From CBDCZY01 sp965224745 (GTDB taxonomy: Bacteria > Pseudomonadota > Gammaproteobacteria > Methylococcales > Methylomonadaceae), in the NCBI GenBank assembly GCA_965224745.1, contig CBDCZY010000002.1, positions 310,001-374,000 of the forward strand: DNA of 64,000 nucleotides. Direction: 5' to 3'. The position numbers were made by a program, and so were the translations under genes. This document shows positions 37,458 to 46,647 of the stretch, in pieces (the stretch's first letter is position 1; every line of letters starts with the position of its first letter). The notes under the pieces are model-generated. The model ran no database searches and was not told the origin of the DNA. It was given only the letters and a program-made list of their open reading frames with translations.

Positions 37458-37943
37458 GTTACCGATGGCCGCAGCGAGTTCGACTTTATTAAAACCCAGT
37501 GCGGTGAGCTTCTGATCCAGTTGTAGTTGCATAACCGCATGCCACGCCAGCGTTTCAACACCGATACTGCGGGCTTGAAGGGTTTCGACATGATTGATAT
37601 CAACCGTGTGATAATCGGGTTCTGGACTGGCAGCATCCACCGGTTGGGCCAGCTTAGCGATGATAAGCGCACTGTAACGCTGGGCTGAGGCTTCCAGGCA
37701 TTGCGTTAACTCATCGGCTACATGAAACAATTCTTGCTGATGAGGCTCACAGCCTTGTAACAATTGTTCAATCCTGGCTGTCAGCAAGGGCCAGTGCTCT
37801 GGATCAATGGCGAAGTCTTTGCCTAGATTCAGTAAGGTGCGTTGCTTTACTTTCCTTCCCACGCGAACGGATTCAACGATCCGATAGGTGAAGTAGGCCC
37901 CGCCATTATCCAGGGATTTCGTTTTGGTTTTTCGAATATACAT
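37458..37943 (-). pseudogene. IS1634-family transposase, N-terminal part (copy A)
   Basis: The likely start is the ATG at 37941-37943 (MYIRKTKTKSLDNGGAYFTY). The frame then continues through LLNLGKDFAIDPEHWPLLT to AAAIGN, where the IS3 begins. The C-terminal part resumes at 15290 (IIGRVVSPGSELHTHDW). An in-frame upstream extension to 38027 lacks family features. Confidence 0.82.
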
Positions 37944-38117
37944 GTCCCTAGCATTAATGAAAAACCGGGGAAAATCAAGGGTCAAAAAGACGAAAATGGC
38001 ACTACCGAGCGGATCTGAAAAAAACACCGTTGAAAGGTAAGGTTTTTTTTCATGGAATCATTCGATGAAAACAAAATATCAATAACTTAGCGATGTCAAA
38101 GTCACGAAGATGGGTTA
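37458..38117 (-). mobile_element. IS1634-family element, copy A, proximal half
   Basis: Runs from the IS3 junction to the terminal repeat AAGTCACGAAGATGGGTTA at 38117. It contains the 5' part of the transposase gene and its leader. It would rejoin exactly with 13827-15290 if the DNA between the two IS3 copies plus one IS3 were removed. Confidence 0.85.
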
Positions 38118-38532
38118 GGTTTTCTACCTACTTCAAGCACCATTCATTTCCACTAATCTTGCCGCTTTCACATGGCAGTGGAAGAATATTCTCGGTAAGG
38201 AACCACTCAACCACTATGGACTGAAAGTCCATAGGTTGTTTTAAAACGACTGAAAGTCGGTACCAGTGTTACTTCATTGCAAATGGAGGGAAATATGAAA
38301 TATCGACTTTTGCCTAAAACAGAAAAAAATTAAACCCATAAAAACCAAGTGATAACAGTTTCTCTCAATTTTCTCATATAGATCGAAACAACAAATGAGT
38401 AGCAGCTAAAGCCTTGCTCTGAAAGTGCATAGTTTTGAACTAGCGGTCTGAGACAATAAACCCACACCTTTGGGCAAGTCTTCGCTACTTTCGTTACATC
38501 CCCCTCATATTAATCATTTTGGTAATTTTGGT
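38118..38532. other. Intergenic stretch with two small hairpins
   Basis: 415 bp without a supported gene. Hairpins TATGGACTGAAAGTCCATA (about 38214-38232) and CGACTGAAAGTCG (about 38247-38259) resemble IS200/IS605-type end structures, but no transposase tail is recognised. This DNA was joined to 13826 before the IS1634 insertion, so part of it may belong to the group II intron relic there. Confidence 0.4.
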
Positions 38533-41500
38533 TCACAGCACCGATACTTGAGCCGAAACAGCACCACTACAATTTTCATTAATTGGCGCGGTAGAAACGA
38601 TACGGGATGGATCATCATTGCCTACACCTGCTCCATTACCTAAAGAACCGTCATTGCCTGATGCACTCGAATCAACCACGACTTGACCAGTTTCATTAAA
38701 TGACCAGTAACCTACAAGTCCAGCACTACTTGGCGCCACAGTTTTGTTATAGTGAGAACTTATTTCTGACCCACTTCGAGCTACGTTCCAAATTCGAACC
38801 TCATCAAGTTCTCCTGCCAAATGTCCACTCGAACTAGCGTTACCACGACCCAAGGCTTGCACTGGAAAATCTCCATTCCATTCTCCGCCGCCATCCAGCA
38901 ACCCATTTATGTAGAGAGTCACATTCGTTCCTGATCGACTGATCGCTACATGCGTCCAAGTAGATGGCTGCATCGTTGTACCTGCTACGACCGCGTCTAC
39001 TGGAACTGATGCAGTGTACACACGCGCTTTCCCTCCGTAAAAATTGATATCTGGGCCCATTCCTTCCTGCCCGAACAAGGCATCTGCCGCCCCTATTCCC
39101 GGCGCTAATTTGACCCATGCCTCAACCGTAAAATTCCCTGGCAATACCAAATTAGGAATGTTCACCCAATCATTACTGCCATCTAGCGCTAAACTCATTC
39201 CACAACTGCCACTCGTTTCCGTTATTTCCAAATAAACCGCAGCTTCATTAGAAACCGCTCCCTTTTTATCTAACACAGTGTAAGTAAAACTATCTGCAAT
39301 TCCCGCTGACCCATTGTGGTTGTAAGTAATGGCACCAGTGCCAGTATTGACACTTATACTTCCATGCTGCGGAGCTTGAGTAACAACGACACTGGTAGTA
39401 TTCAATGTACCATCTGTATCTAGATCATTACTTAATACATCAATCACCCGACTACCATTGACCCCCACCTTTGCCTCATCGACAAACGCCAATGGCGATA
39501 TATTGGTATTAGAGTCACACGCCGGTCCAGCTGTGTACGTCGCCGTCAATGTCTGGTTTTGATCCGGCACAGTGTAAGCGAACGAACCCGCTTCGCCATT
39601 AGACCAACTATCGAAACTATAGTGAATATTATTGATACACGCCGTTTGCGGTGTTGTAAGTATGTGTTTGAAATCAATCGCTGTGTCGTAAACAAGTGGC
39701 ATAATAGAAATAGTGCCATCAATCAACAATGAAATACCATTCGGCACTGAGTTTAATGTAATATCGACTTTTTCTGGGACAATGTTAACCGTCTTCGTGG
39801 TTGACAACCCATCCACATCGGTCACTTCAACCGACAACTGAAAACCCGTGTCGGTATTGAATGAATGACCTGAATTGGGCGTATGCAATGTCCCCGCAGA
39901 ACCAGCAACAGGACCAAGTTGTGGGTGAGTATGCTCATTATGGGTAAATAATGCTGTCCACTTATAACTTGCCTCAGTTAACGGCCCGTTATCACTAGCC
40001 GTAGCTGAAAAGTTGATCGTCTCTCCAGCTCTAAACGCTGTGCCATTCGACGGTTTGTTAATGGTGACTACTGGCGCTGAACCAACATTAATCGTAATAG
40101 GTGGGTTCAACGTGGTTGTTTTATCGTTATCACTGACTTGAAGTATCGCTTGATAAGTGCCGTTTTGAGTATAGTCATGGGTGACCGAGGCGCCACTGGC
40201 CTGTTGTCCATCACCAAACACCCAGGTATATAGCAATGGATCATTTTCAGGGTCTGTGGCAGCACCAACGAATTGTACTGCCAATGGCGCAGCACCTGAC
40301 GTTACATCCGCGGTCGCTGAAGTGATTTGCGGCGGTTGGTTGCCATCGTTATAGCGGATCCGTTTCAAAGCGCCAGAATTGGCTGTAAAATTAAAATTAC
40401 TCGCAATTTGGATAAAATACAATGCACCGTCCGGCCCTTCTTTAAGGTCGACAACAAGTCCCGCATCCGTTTCATTCGGCTCAAACACATTGTCAACCAA
40501 CGGTGCTCCGTTAGTATCTATAGTAATGTAGCGTATGTACCTTTGTGCATAGTCTCCATAAAAATAAGCCCCTTGGTAAGCGGCCGGAAACTGCCCTCCC
40601 CGATAAACGATACCGCCAACAATTGCCGTTCCTGGATTAGGACCAGGATATTCATTGTGTTCATGGGTGAACCACGGAACATCATAACTTGAATTCGGAG
40701 GAACACATTCCGCTCCACTGCAAAATGGCCAACCGTAATTCACACCCGCCCCACCTAAATGAACATCTTCATTCGCGGTAATATCGTTACCTCCTACTTC
40801 ACCAATGAAAAGCCGAGGGGTTCCACTGAGCGGTATATCCCAACGTGAACGAAACGGGTTTCTTAGACCATAAGCCCAAATCTCAGGTAATTCGCCAGAA
40901 GTACAGGTGTTCACTCCACAATAATTGCCCGCAGGGATGCTGCCATCCGGGGCAACCCGGATGATCTTACCGGCTGCCTTGGTTAAGTCTTGTGCATCAG
41001 GCCCATTGAATTGCTCGCCGGTGGTTAAGTAAAGATTACCATCCGGACCAAAGCTTAACCCGCCACCATGATGAAACTCATGGTGAAATACGTTCGGGTC
41101 GCTCCAAACCTCAAATTCATTGCCTGCCGTATTAGTAACTCCATCATGACTAAATCGTGAAATATGCAGTTTGGTATCTGAGGAACGATGGTAAACGACA
41201 TAAATAAAGGAGTTTGTTGCGAAATTAGGGTCGACCACAATATCCAACAGTCCACGTTCTCCGACTGTATCAATATCAGTAAGCGTTAAATAGGCTGAAC
41301 TTGTAGGCGATGTTTGCTGTGGATCCAAAATGAAGACTTGCCCAAATTTTTGGGCCACAAGCGCCCGACCATCCGGCAAAAATGCCACGGAAATGGGCTG
41401 ATTAAAGCCAGATTTGACTACCTCATTTTGAAAAAATTGAGGTAAAGCATAAAGCTTGCCTGACGATGACATAAACACAATGAACAACATCGTCAGCAAT

Positions 41501-41559
41501 GTTAAATTTTTGCACCCTTTCAGTCGAGTATTTCTTAGGCTATTAATACCTGTTCTCAT
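38533..41559 (-). CDS. Exported PQQ-sugar-dehydrogenase-like protein with PKD, Big_9 and LamG domains
   Basis: About 1008 residues, the shortest of three paralogues. Signal peptide within 1-40 (LTLLTMLFIVFMSSSGKLYA), PQQ-dehydrogenase propeller (about 45-410), PKD (about 415-500), Ig-like and SFDSWSNGEAGSF modules, one Big_9 and one LamG, ending shortly after ENCSG. The catalytic half is almost identical at DNA level to the 2886-codon gene, while the tail has diverged. I choose the ATG at 41557-41559 (GGGGA about 6 bp upstream) over an in-frame TTG 12 bp earlier. This domain set may be the ancestral form of the group. Confidence 0.87.
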   Translation of the reverse strand: MRTGINSLRNTRLKGCKNLTLLTMLFIVFMSSSGKLYALPQFFQNEVVKSGFNQPISVAFLPDGRALVAQKFGQVFILDPQQTSPTSSAYLTLTDIDTVGERGLLDIVVDPNFATNSFIYVVYHRSSDTKLHISRFSHDGVTNTAGNEFEVWSDPNVFHHEFHHGGGLSFGPDGNLYLTTGEQFNGPDAQDLTKAAGKIIRVAPDGSIPAGNYCGVNTCTSGELPEIWAYGLRNPFRSRWDIPLSGTPRLFIGEVGGNDITANEDVHLGGAGVNYGWPFCSGAECVPPNSSYDVPWFTHEHNEYPGPNPGTAIVGGIVYRGGQFPAAYQGAYFYGDYAQRYIRYITIDTNGAPLVDNVFEPNETDAGLVVDLKEGPDGALYFIQIASNFNFTANSGALKRIRYNDGNQPPQITSATADVTSGAAPLAVQFVGAATDPENDPLLYTWVFGDGQQASGASVTHDYTQNGTYQAILQVSDNDKTTTLNPPITINVGSAPVVTINKPSNGTAFRAGETINFSATASDNGPLTEASYKWTALFTHNEHTHPQLGPVAGSAGTLHTPNSGHSFNTDTGFQLSVEVTDVDGLSTTKTVNIVPEKVDITLNSVPNGISLLIDGTISIMPLVYDTAIDFKHILTTPQTACINNIHYSFDSWSNGEAGSFAYTVPDQNQTLTATYTAGPACDSNTNISPLAFVDEAKVGVNGSRVIDVLSNDLDTDGTLNTTSVVVTQAPQHGSISVNTGTGAITYNHNGSAGIADSFTYTVLDKKGAVSNEAAVYLEITETSGSCGMSLALDGSNDWVNIPNLVLPGNFTVEAWVKLAPGIGAADALFGQEGMGPDINFYGGKARVYTASVPVDAVVAGTTMQPSTWTHVAISRSGTNVTLYINGLLDGGGEWNGDFPVQALGRGNASSSGHLAGELDEVRIWNVARSGSEISSHYNKTVAPSSAGLVGYWSFNETGQVVVDSSASGNDGSLGNGAGVGNDDPSRIVSTAPINENCSGAVSAQVSVL

Positions 41560-41782
41560 AGCGATCCCCAATGTAATCTATAATGCGGGCAGGCAATCAT
41601 GCTCAAGCCCATGTTGTCAGCAGTTATAATGAAACTTAAATATTCCTAGACTTTACACTCAGTAAAACTGTTTTGGCAAGGAAAAGTTATTTTATGTGAT
41701 AAACCTCACATAATCGAATTACAAAAAATGTTTGTAATTATTTTTTTTGAATAGGAGAAACCTAATACGAAAGGGTATGTTA

Positions 41783-43090
41783 TATAATGCCCCAACAAAT
41801 CCAGACGAGAAATTAAAGAAATCTTATTCCAATTTAGTTACTATTTAAAGAAAATATTGGAGTATTTTAATGAGCAGAAAAAGAACAAGTTACAGCGCTG
41901 AGTTTAAAAGCAGATTAGTCTTAGAGGTCTTGAAAAATGAAAAGACACTGCAAGAAATAGCGAGTACGAATAACATCACGCCTAAAAACCTGCAAAACTG
42001 GAAAAAGATCTTCTTAGACAATGCGGAAATAGCGATGGAACCCGCCAAAGCAGTGAAAGAATATAAAGAGGAATTATTAGCAGCTCAAGAACAAAATGAG
42101 ATGCTGAGTAAGATCGTAGGCAAGATGACGGTTGAAAAGGAGTGGCTTGAAAAAAAGCTAAAAAGCTTGGGCTTATCTAATAAGAAACAACTGATAGAAC
42201 CCAAGCTTGATACTCTTTCGCTGACTCAGCAGTGTACTTTACTCGGCCTAAATAGAAGTAGCCTTTATTACAAAAATAGAGAAAACCCCAAGAAAAAAGA
42301 AATCAAAGCGCATATCAATCAAGTTTTTGAAGAGATACCCATTTATGGTGCAGCTAAAGTACACCAGCAATTACTTGAAGATGGATTTAAGGTCAGTTTA
42401 AATACGGTAGCAAGTTATCGGCAACAAATGGGGCTGAAAGCTGTTCTGGCGGTTAAACAGGTCAATACGACTGCGCCGATAAAAGAACATAAAAAATATG
42501 ACTATAAACTTCGAGGACTTGATATAACAGAGGCTAATCAAGTCTGGAGTACAGATATTACCTACATCAAAACAAAGGGCGGTATGGTTTATTTAGCCGC
42601 TATTATTGATTGGCACTCAAAGGCGGTGCTCTCCCACAGAATATCCAACACCATGGATTCCACATTAGTCGTCGATGTATTGGATGAGGCACTTGCACAC
42701 TATGGCACCCCTGAAATATTTAATACAGACCAAGGCAGTCAATATACCAGCGAAATTCATACCCAACGGCTAAAAAATAAAGGGATCACTATCTCAATGG
42801 ATGGAAAAGGCAGAGCGACTGATAATATTTGTATTGAACGATTCTGGCGCAGTGCAAAATGTGAACGTATTTATCTAAATGAATACGATTCAATCAACGC
42901 CTTACAAAAAGATGTTGATGATTATATTGAGTTTTATAATCACAGACGATTTCATGAAACATTAGATTATAAAAAACCAATGAAGGTGTATAAAGAAAGT
43001 ATTTTAGATAAAAATACGATGGATGTAGCCGCTTAATGATTAGGAATAAGATTTAAGGGAATATCTGTCTTGACTCTTTGGGTTGCTATA
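41783..43090 (+). mobile_element. IS3-family insertion sequence with single transposase ORF, intact
   Basis: 1308 bp bounded by TATAATGCCCCAACA and TGGGTTGCTATA, with a 3-bp TTA duplication on each side (41780-41782, 43091-43093). A second, interrupted copy is at 52103-54805. Confidence 0.92.
41870..43036 (+). CDS. IS3-family transposase, OrfA and OrfB in one frame
   Basis: 388 residues: helix-turn-helix (about 5-50, SYSAEFKSRLVLEVL, TPKNLQNWKK), coiled coil (about 60-95), then an integrase core with D in VWSTDITYIKTKGG (about 223), D in IFNTDQGSQYTS (about 286) and E in NICIERFWRSAK (about 322). There is no frameshift between the HTH and catalytic parts, unlike the other IS3 elements here. 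Intact and probably active. Confidence 0.93.
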   Translation: MSRKRTSYSAEFKSRLVLEVLKNEKTLQEIASTNNITPKNLQNWKKIFLDNAEIAMEPAKAVKEYKEELLAAQEQNEMLSKIVGKMTVEKEWLEKKLKSLGLSNKKQLIEPKLDTLSLTQQCTLLGLNRSSLYYKNRENPKKKEIKAHINQVFEEIPIYGAAKVHQQLLEDGFKVSLNTVASYRQQMGLKAVLAVKQVNTTAPIKEHKKYDYKLRGLDITEANQVWSTDITYIKTKGGMVYLAAIIDWHSKAVLSHRISNTMDSTLVVDVLDEALAHYGTPEIFNTDQGSQYTSEIHTQRLKNKGITISMDGKGRATDNICIERFWRSAKCERIYLNEYDSINALQKDVDDYIEFYNHRRFHETLDYKKPMKVYKESILDKNTMDVAA

Positions 43091-43537
43091 TTATGGTGAT
43101 ACTACGCTTCAAGAGAAAAGCATAAATGGTCTTGTCGGTTGACAAAAATTAGCGAACATTTTTTTTAATTCCTGCGCTTGAAAAAATACTGAAAACCTTT
43201 TTCTTTCTCATTAAAAGGCTTTCACGGTGACAATAATTCAGAATACATCAACAAGGCAGCGGTAAACCAATGATAATGCCCCTGATTGAAGGCAAAAATG
43301 CCACCCTTGCCAGAATAATATTGGCTACCCCACAAATGCGAACATCAATGCATGACCAACTGGCCTTGGAAATGGCTAAGAATAAAAGCATTTACGACTT
43401 TTGAAGAAGAACGACAGAAACTTTTAAAAAGAAGTTACAGGCTTAACTTTTAGTGGAATTCAGGCTTGTTTCTGAATTGGGGAATACTCCATTTATCAAG
43501 ACAGCTTTTTATAAAGTAACTGTGTTGTAAAAGGCTG
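43091..43537 (+). pseudogene. Possible integrase-core transposase relic
   Basis: Around 43215 one frame reads GFHGDNNSEYINKAAVNQ, like the second catalytic Asp region (HSDNGSEYIN) of rve-type transposases. From 43270 a 44-codon frame reads MIMPLIEGKNATLARIILAT, which could correspond to the NDNALVEGKNG region. A third frame near 43400 gives EEERQKLLKRSYRLNF. Nothing is intact. The match is short, so this is a tentative call. Confidence 0.35.
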
Positions 43538-44131
43538 TCAAAGTGACCGAAAAGGCTTATAGTGACTTTCTTGGGCTAGAGACATAAGAGGCCGATCGCC
43601 AGAACTGTCGCCGTAAGCATAGATAAACTGGTATTGATCAAGAGAATATAGCTCTTCAACTCGTTTTACTTTTTCCACGCCATGACAGTTTTTACCTAAA
43701 AAACGGCCGGTTAATTTACCGTTTTTGATTTCTAACTGAGTAGAAACCAGTTCTAAGTGGTTTAAATCACACCACTTTTGTAACCAACAATCGACAGAAG
43801 CAGATACAATAACTACTTGGTGGCCTTCCTTTAAATGCCATGATATTTTATCCATGGCTTGCGGCCGCAGTATTGAATCAATTTGTTCCAACGAATATTG
43901 ATCTGCCTTTTTTTGAAAAACTTCATAGTTCCAATCTTTAAAAAAATAAGCTATCAACCGTTCTTTGGCTGCAGAATTAGTGATTACTTTAAATAAGTAG
44001 GCTGCAAGAACAGGAGAAAGCACCAACAGTCCCCAATAATACTTGGGTTTACCTACTACAAACTTTACAAATTCTTTCAGGCTGTCTCTATTTGTGACGG
44101 TACCATCAAAATCAAACAAAGCCAGTTTCAT
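43538..44131 (-). CDS. HAD-superfamily phosphatase (subfamily IB)
   Basis: 197 residues with the HAD motifs: DFDGTVT (residues 7-13, nucleophile D7 and acid D9), VSASVD (motif II, about 110), K in the linker region, and YGDSSGDRPL (motif III, about 173-182). Last gene of the arabinose-donor operon, 88 bp after the DprE2-like gene. In this setting it is a candidate for the 5'-phosphatase that converts polyprenyl-phosphoryl-5-phosphoribose to polyprenyl-phosphoryl-ribose; in mycobacteria that step is assigned to a different (PAP2-like) protein. The role is inferred from context, the fold from sequence. Confidence 0.82.
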   Translation of the reverse strand: MKLALFDFDGTVTNRDSLKEFVKFVVGKPKYYWGLLVLSPVLAAYLFKVITNSAAKERLIAYFFKDWNYEVFQKKADQYSLEQIDSILRPQAMDKISWHLKEGHQVVIVSASVDCWLQKWCDLNHLELVSTQLEIKNGKLTGRFLGKNCHGVEKVKRVEELYSLDQYQFIYAYGDSSGDRPLMSLAQESHYKPFRSL

Positions 44132-44219
44132 GAGAGGTTAGAAAATTTAAGAGTTGTGTTTTTTAACAAAACCTTTTCTTTCAGTAAAAAAAGTCTTTTT
44201 GAAATTTAATTGATAATGT

Positions 44220-44951
44220 TTACAGGCTCATTTTCTTAAACTGAAACTCAGGAATCGTCTTAATAATCAACATGATATATCGCCAAAACCAAGCCGTGTA
44301 GCAAACATTTTTGTTTTTTGCTTGCGCTAGAAAAATATCTTTAGCGACATCTTCGGGTTGGGCAGTTAATTTTTCTGGCAATTCCAAACTTTCCGTCATT
44401 TTTGTCGCGACAAAGCCTGGTTTAACGGTCATTACATGGACATTCGCCTCGAATAACCGATTTCTTAAACCAGATAAGTAGGCGGTAAAAGCTGCTTTTG
44501 CAGAACCATATATATAGTTGCTTTTCCGCCCTCTGTCACCCGCAACGGAACTCACACCAACTATAAAGCCGCTCTTTCTTCTTGCAAAATCATTCGCAAC
44601 AATATTTAAGAAACTAACAACACCAGTGTAATTGGTAGCAATAATTTTAGCTGTTTCATTAAAGTCGTCTTGTGCTTGCTTTTGTTCACCCAAGTAACCA
44701 ACGAAAGAAATCACGCCCAGGGGCTTTTCTTCTAAACCATCATAACTAGCCTGATGCTTTTCATAATTTAGAATATCGAGCTCAACTAACTTAACTACTC
44801 GACCTGTCCTAACATTTATATCCGTTGCCAAATCTTTGAGCTCTTCACAATTCCGTGCTGAAAGGTAGATATGATACCCTCCCTTAGCATATTCTCTGGC
44901 TGTTGCTGTAGCCATATCGCTTTTAGCCCCAACTATTAGTACATAACTCAT
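44220..44951 (-). CDS. SDR-family reductase, DprE2-like
   Basis: 243 residues of a short-chain dehydrogenase. N-terminal nucleotide-binding motif in a degenerate form (GAKSDMATATAREYA), catalytic S in GVSSVAGDRGRKSN, and Y-x3-K in IYGSAKAAFTAYL (about residues 150-165), with PGFVATKMTE after it. The C-terminus is hydrophobic (YIMLIIKTIPEF), as in DprE2 proteins that work at the membrane. DprE2 reduces the 2'-keto intermediate to polyprenyl-phosphoryl-arabinose with NAD(P)H. It starts 2 bp after the DprE1-like gene ends, strongly supporting a paired function. Confidence 0.85.
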   Translation of the reverse strand: MSYVLIVGAKSDMATATAREYAKGGYHIYLSARNCEELKDLATDINVRTGRVVKLVELDILNYEKHQASYDGLEEKPLGVISFVGYLGEQKQAQDDFNETAKIIATNYTGVVSFLNIVANDFARRKSGFIVGVSSVAGDRGRKSNYIYGSAKAAFTAYLSGLRNRLFEANVHVMTVKPGFVATKMTESLELPEKLTAQPEDVAKDIFLAQAKNKNVCYTAWFWRYIMLIIKTIPEFQFKKMSL

Positions 44952-44953
44952 TA

Positions 44954-46255
44954 TTAAATCCCTACCCTGGTTGATTGGAGTGAACTAAATTTTTTATCTA
45001 GCCCATATTTTTTACGAACTGCTCTAAATTGTTCGACCCTAGGATAACCTTGCTCAAAAACTTCTTTTTTAACTCGAACATCTTTGGCAAGATAAATTCT
45101 ACCGCCATACTTGATAACAATTTCATCCAGTTGATCCAGCAATTTGAAGAGTCCTTTCTCAATTTTAAAATCGAGCGCCAAACTATAACCTTCTTTGGGA
45201 AAAGAAAGGTAATTTTCGTTCTCCTTACCGTACAACTTTAAAACTGCTAAAAAGGAGCCTTTTCCAGATTCAGCAATCTTCGTTAAGATTTCTTCTAACC
45301 CTTGGAAGCTATTTTTTATCGGCAAGATAAATTGGTATTGTGTTAATCCGCGCCGACCATAAATACGATTCCAATGTCCAATACCATCAAGTGGATAAAA
45401 AAAACTTTCTATATCAACTTTTTGTTTGGACACTTCATCCCTAACTTTATGATAATAAATCCAATTAAATGCTTTTACGCTAAGTGTATTTAGTGAGAAT
45501 GAAGGAAAATTAAAAGGAATTGATAATTTTTGACTCGGTTTATAATCTAACTGACCATCCTCTCGAAAGTCTCCTACCATTAGCAAAGATCTACCTATTG
45601 CTTGGCCTTTTGCCAAACAATCAATCCAAGCTACTGAATAGGTGTATTGTTTGTTTTTTTCAAATGCTTCGAATGTTTCTTTAAGGTTGTTGGTCTTAAT
45701 AGTTATCTGATTAAGAAATTTTGACTTAATTTTTTTTAACTGAATTTTTGCATCTAAAATAACGCCTGTTAACCCCATCCCGCCACAGGTTGCTAAAAAC
45801 AATTCGCGATGAGATGTTCTTGAGCAGGTTAATATTTCACCATCGGCCAGCATAAGCCTAAATTCTTGCAATGATTCACTAAAACAACCTTCTAAATGGT
45901 GGTTTTTGCCGTGTACATCACTGGCAATAGCACCTCCCACGGTCACCAGTTTAGTACCAGGTGATACTTTTAAAAACCAACCTCTTGGCACGAAGTTTTC
46001 CAAGATTTCAGCCAATAAAACACCCGACTGGCAATGCAACACACCCGTTTCTACATTGAAGTCCAGGCAATATCTGTGCGCTTTCATATGAACCGCATAG
46101 CTACTAAGCGCACTATCGCCATAACTTCTGCCATTCCCAAAAGCTATAACATCATTATGCTTTAACACTAAGTTTTTTAAACCTGGAAGTGTTTCGTAGT
46201 TTAATAGGGTACTTTGGGTATTAGGATAATTTCCCCAGCTAGCCACTTTCTTCAT
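44954..46255 (-). CDS. FAD-binding oxidoreductase, DprE1-like
   Basis: 433 residues of a vanillyl-alcohol-oxidase-type FAD enzyme: FGNGRSYGDSAL near residue 40, VSPGTKLVTVGGAIASDVHG near residue 100 and GGMGLTGVILDAKIQL near residue 160. These match the FAD-binding signatures of DprE1, which oxidises the 2'-OH of polyprenyl-phosphoryl-ribose as the first half of epimerisation to arabinose. The gene overlaps the upstream GtrA-like gene by 4 bp and is followed at once by the DprE2-like gene. Confidence 0.88.
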   Translation of the reverse strand: MKKVASWGNYPNTQSTLLNYETLPGLKNLVLKHNDVIAFGNGRSYGDSALSSYAVHMKAHRYCLDFNVETGVLHCQSGVLLAEILENFVPRGWFLKVSPGTKLVTVGGAIASDVHGKNHHLEGCFSESLQEFRLMLADGEILTCSRTSHRELFLATCGGMGLTGVILDAKIQLKKIKSKFLNQITIKTNNLKETFEAFEKNKQYTYSVAWIDCLAKGQAIGRSLLMVGDFREDGQLDYKPSQKLSIPFNFPSFSLNTLSVKAFNWIYYHKVRDEVSKQKVDIESFFYPLDGIGHWNRIYGRRGLTQYQFILPIKNSFQGLEEILTKIAESGKGSFLAVLKLYGKENENYLSFPKEGYSLALDFKIEKGLFKLLDQLDEIVIKYGGRIYLAKDVRVKKEVFEQGYPRVEQFRAVRKKYGLDKKFSSLQSTRVGI

Positions 46256-46647
46256 GAGGTTTCCTTAAAAACAAATCTTTTATCGAGAAAATACTTAACG
46301 ACGTAACCAATACTTAACCCGACAACAGCACCAACATACTTAGCAAACTCACTGGCAAAAATATAATCAAAGGTAACTTCAGTTCCCCAAAAAATGAAAG
46401 TGGTAACGACACCCATCAATGAGTACAACATAAATTTTTGGGCGTCCTCTTTTTTTGATTTAGGTTGGTGATAAAAAATATATTTTTTATCAAGAATATA
46501 CTTGGTTACCAAACCTGCCAGTGTCCCCCACATCATCCCAACATACAGGCTTAAAAAACCATGATATAAAGAAAAGCTAAGATATTGAAAAAGCAAATTA
46601 AATACAGTCGATACAATAGCAAAGATAATATACTTTATCGCTATCAT
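46252..46647 (-). CDS. GtrA-family membrane protein
   Basis: 131 residues with four predicted membrane helices (IIFAIVSTVFNLLFQYLSF, YVGMMWGTLAGLVTKYIL, LYSLMGVVTTFIFWGTEV, YVGAVVGLSIGYVVKYFL) and KYILDKKYIF/KYFLDKRFVF after helices 2 and 4, typical of GtrA proteins. They are thought to help polyprenyl-linked sugars cross the inner membrane. The ATG at 46645-46647 overlaps the upstream stop as ATGA; an upstream TTG extension to 46680 is less likely. Role here: candidate flippase for the arabinose donor (inference). Confidence 0.82.
   Translation of the reverse strand: MIAIKYIIFAIVSTVFNLLFQYLSFSLYHGFLSLYVGMMWGTLAGLVTKYILDKKYIFYHQPKSKKEDAQKFMLYSLMGVVTTFIFWGTEVTFDYIFASEFAKYVGAVVGLSIGYVVKYFLDKRFVFKETS

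Noticed and set aside
34508..37943. Treating IS1634 copy B and the N-terminal half at 37458 as one element
   Set aside because: The N-terminal half ends at the same GTT/IS3 junction and residue (IGN) at which copy A begins (IIGR), whereas copy B is cut at a different place by IS21.
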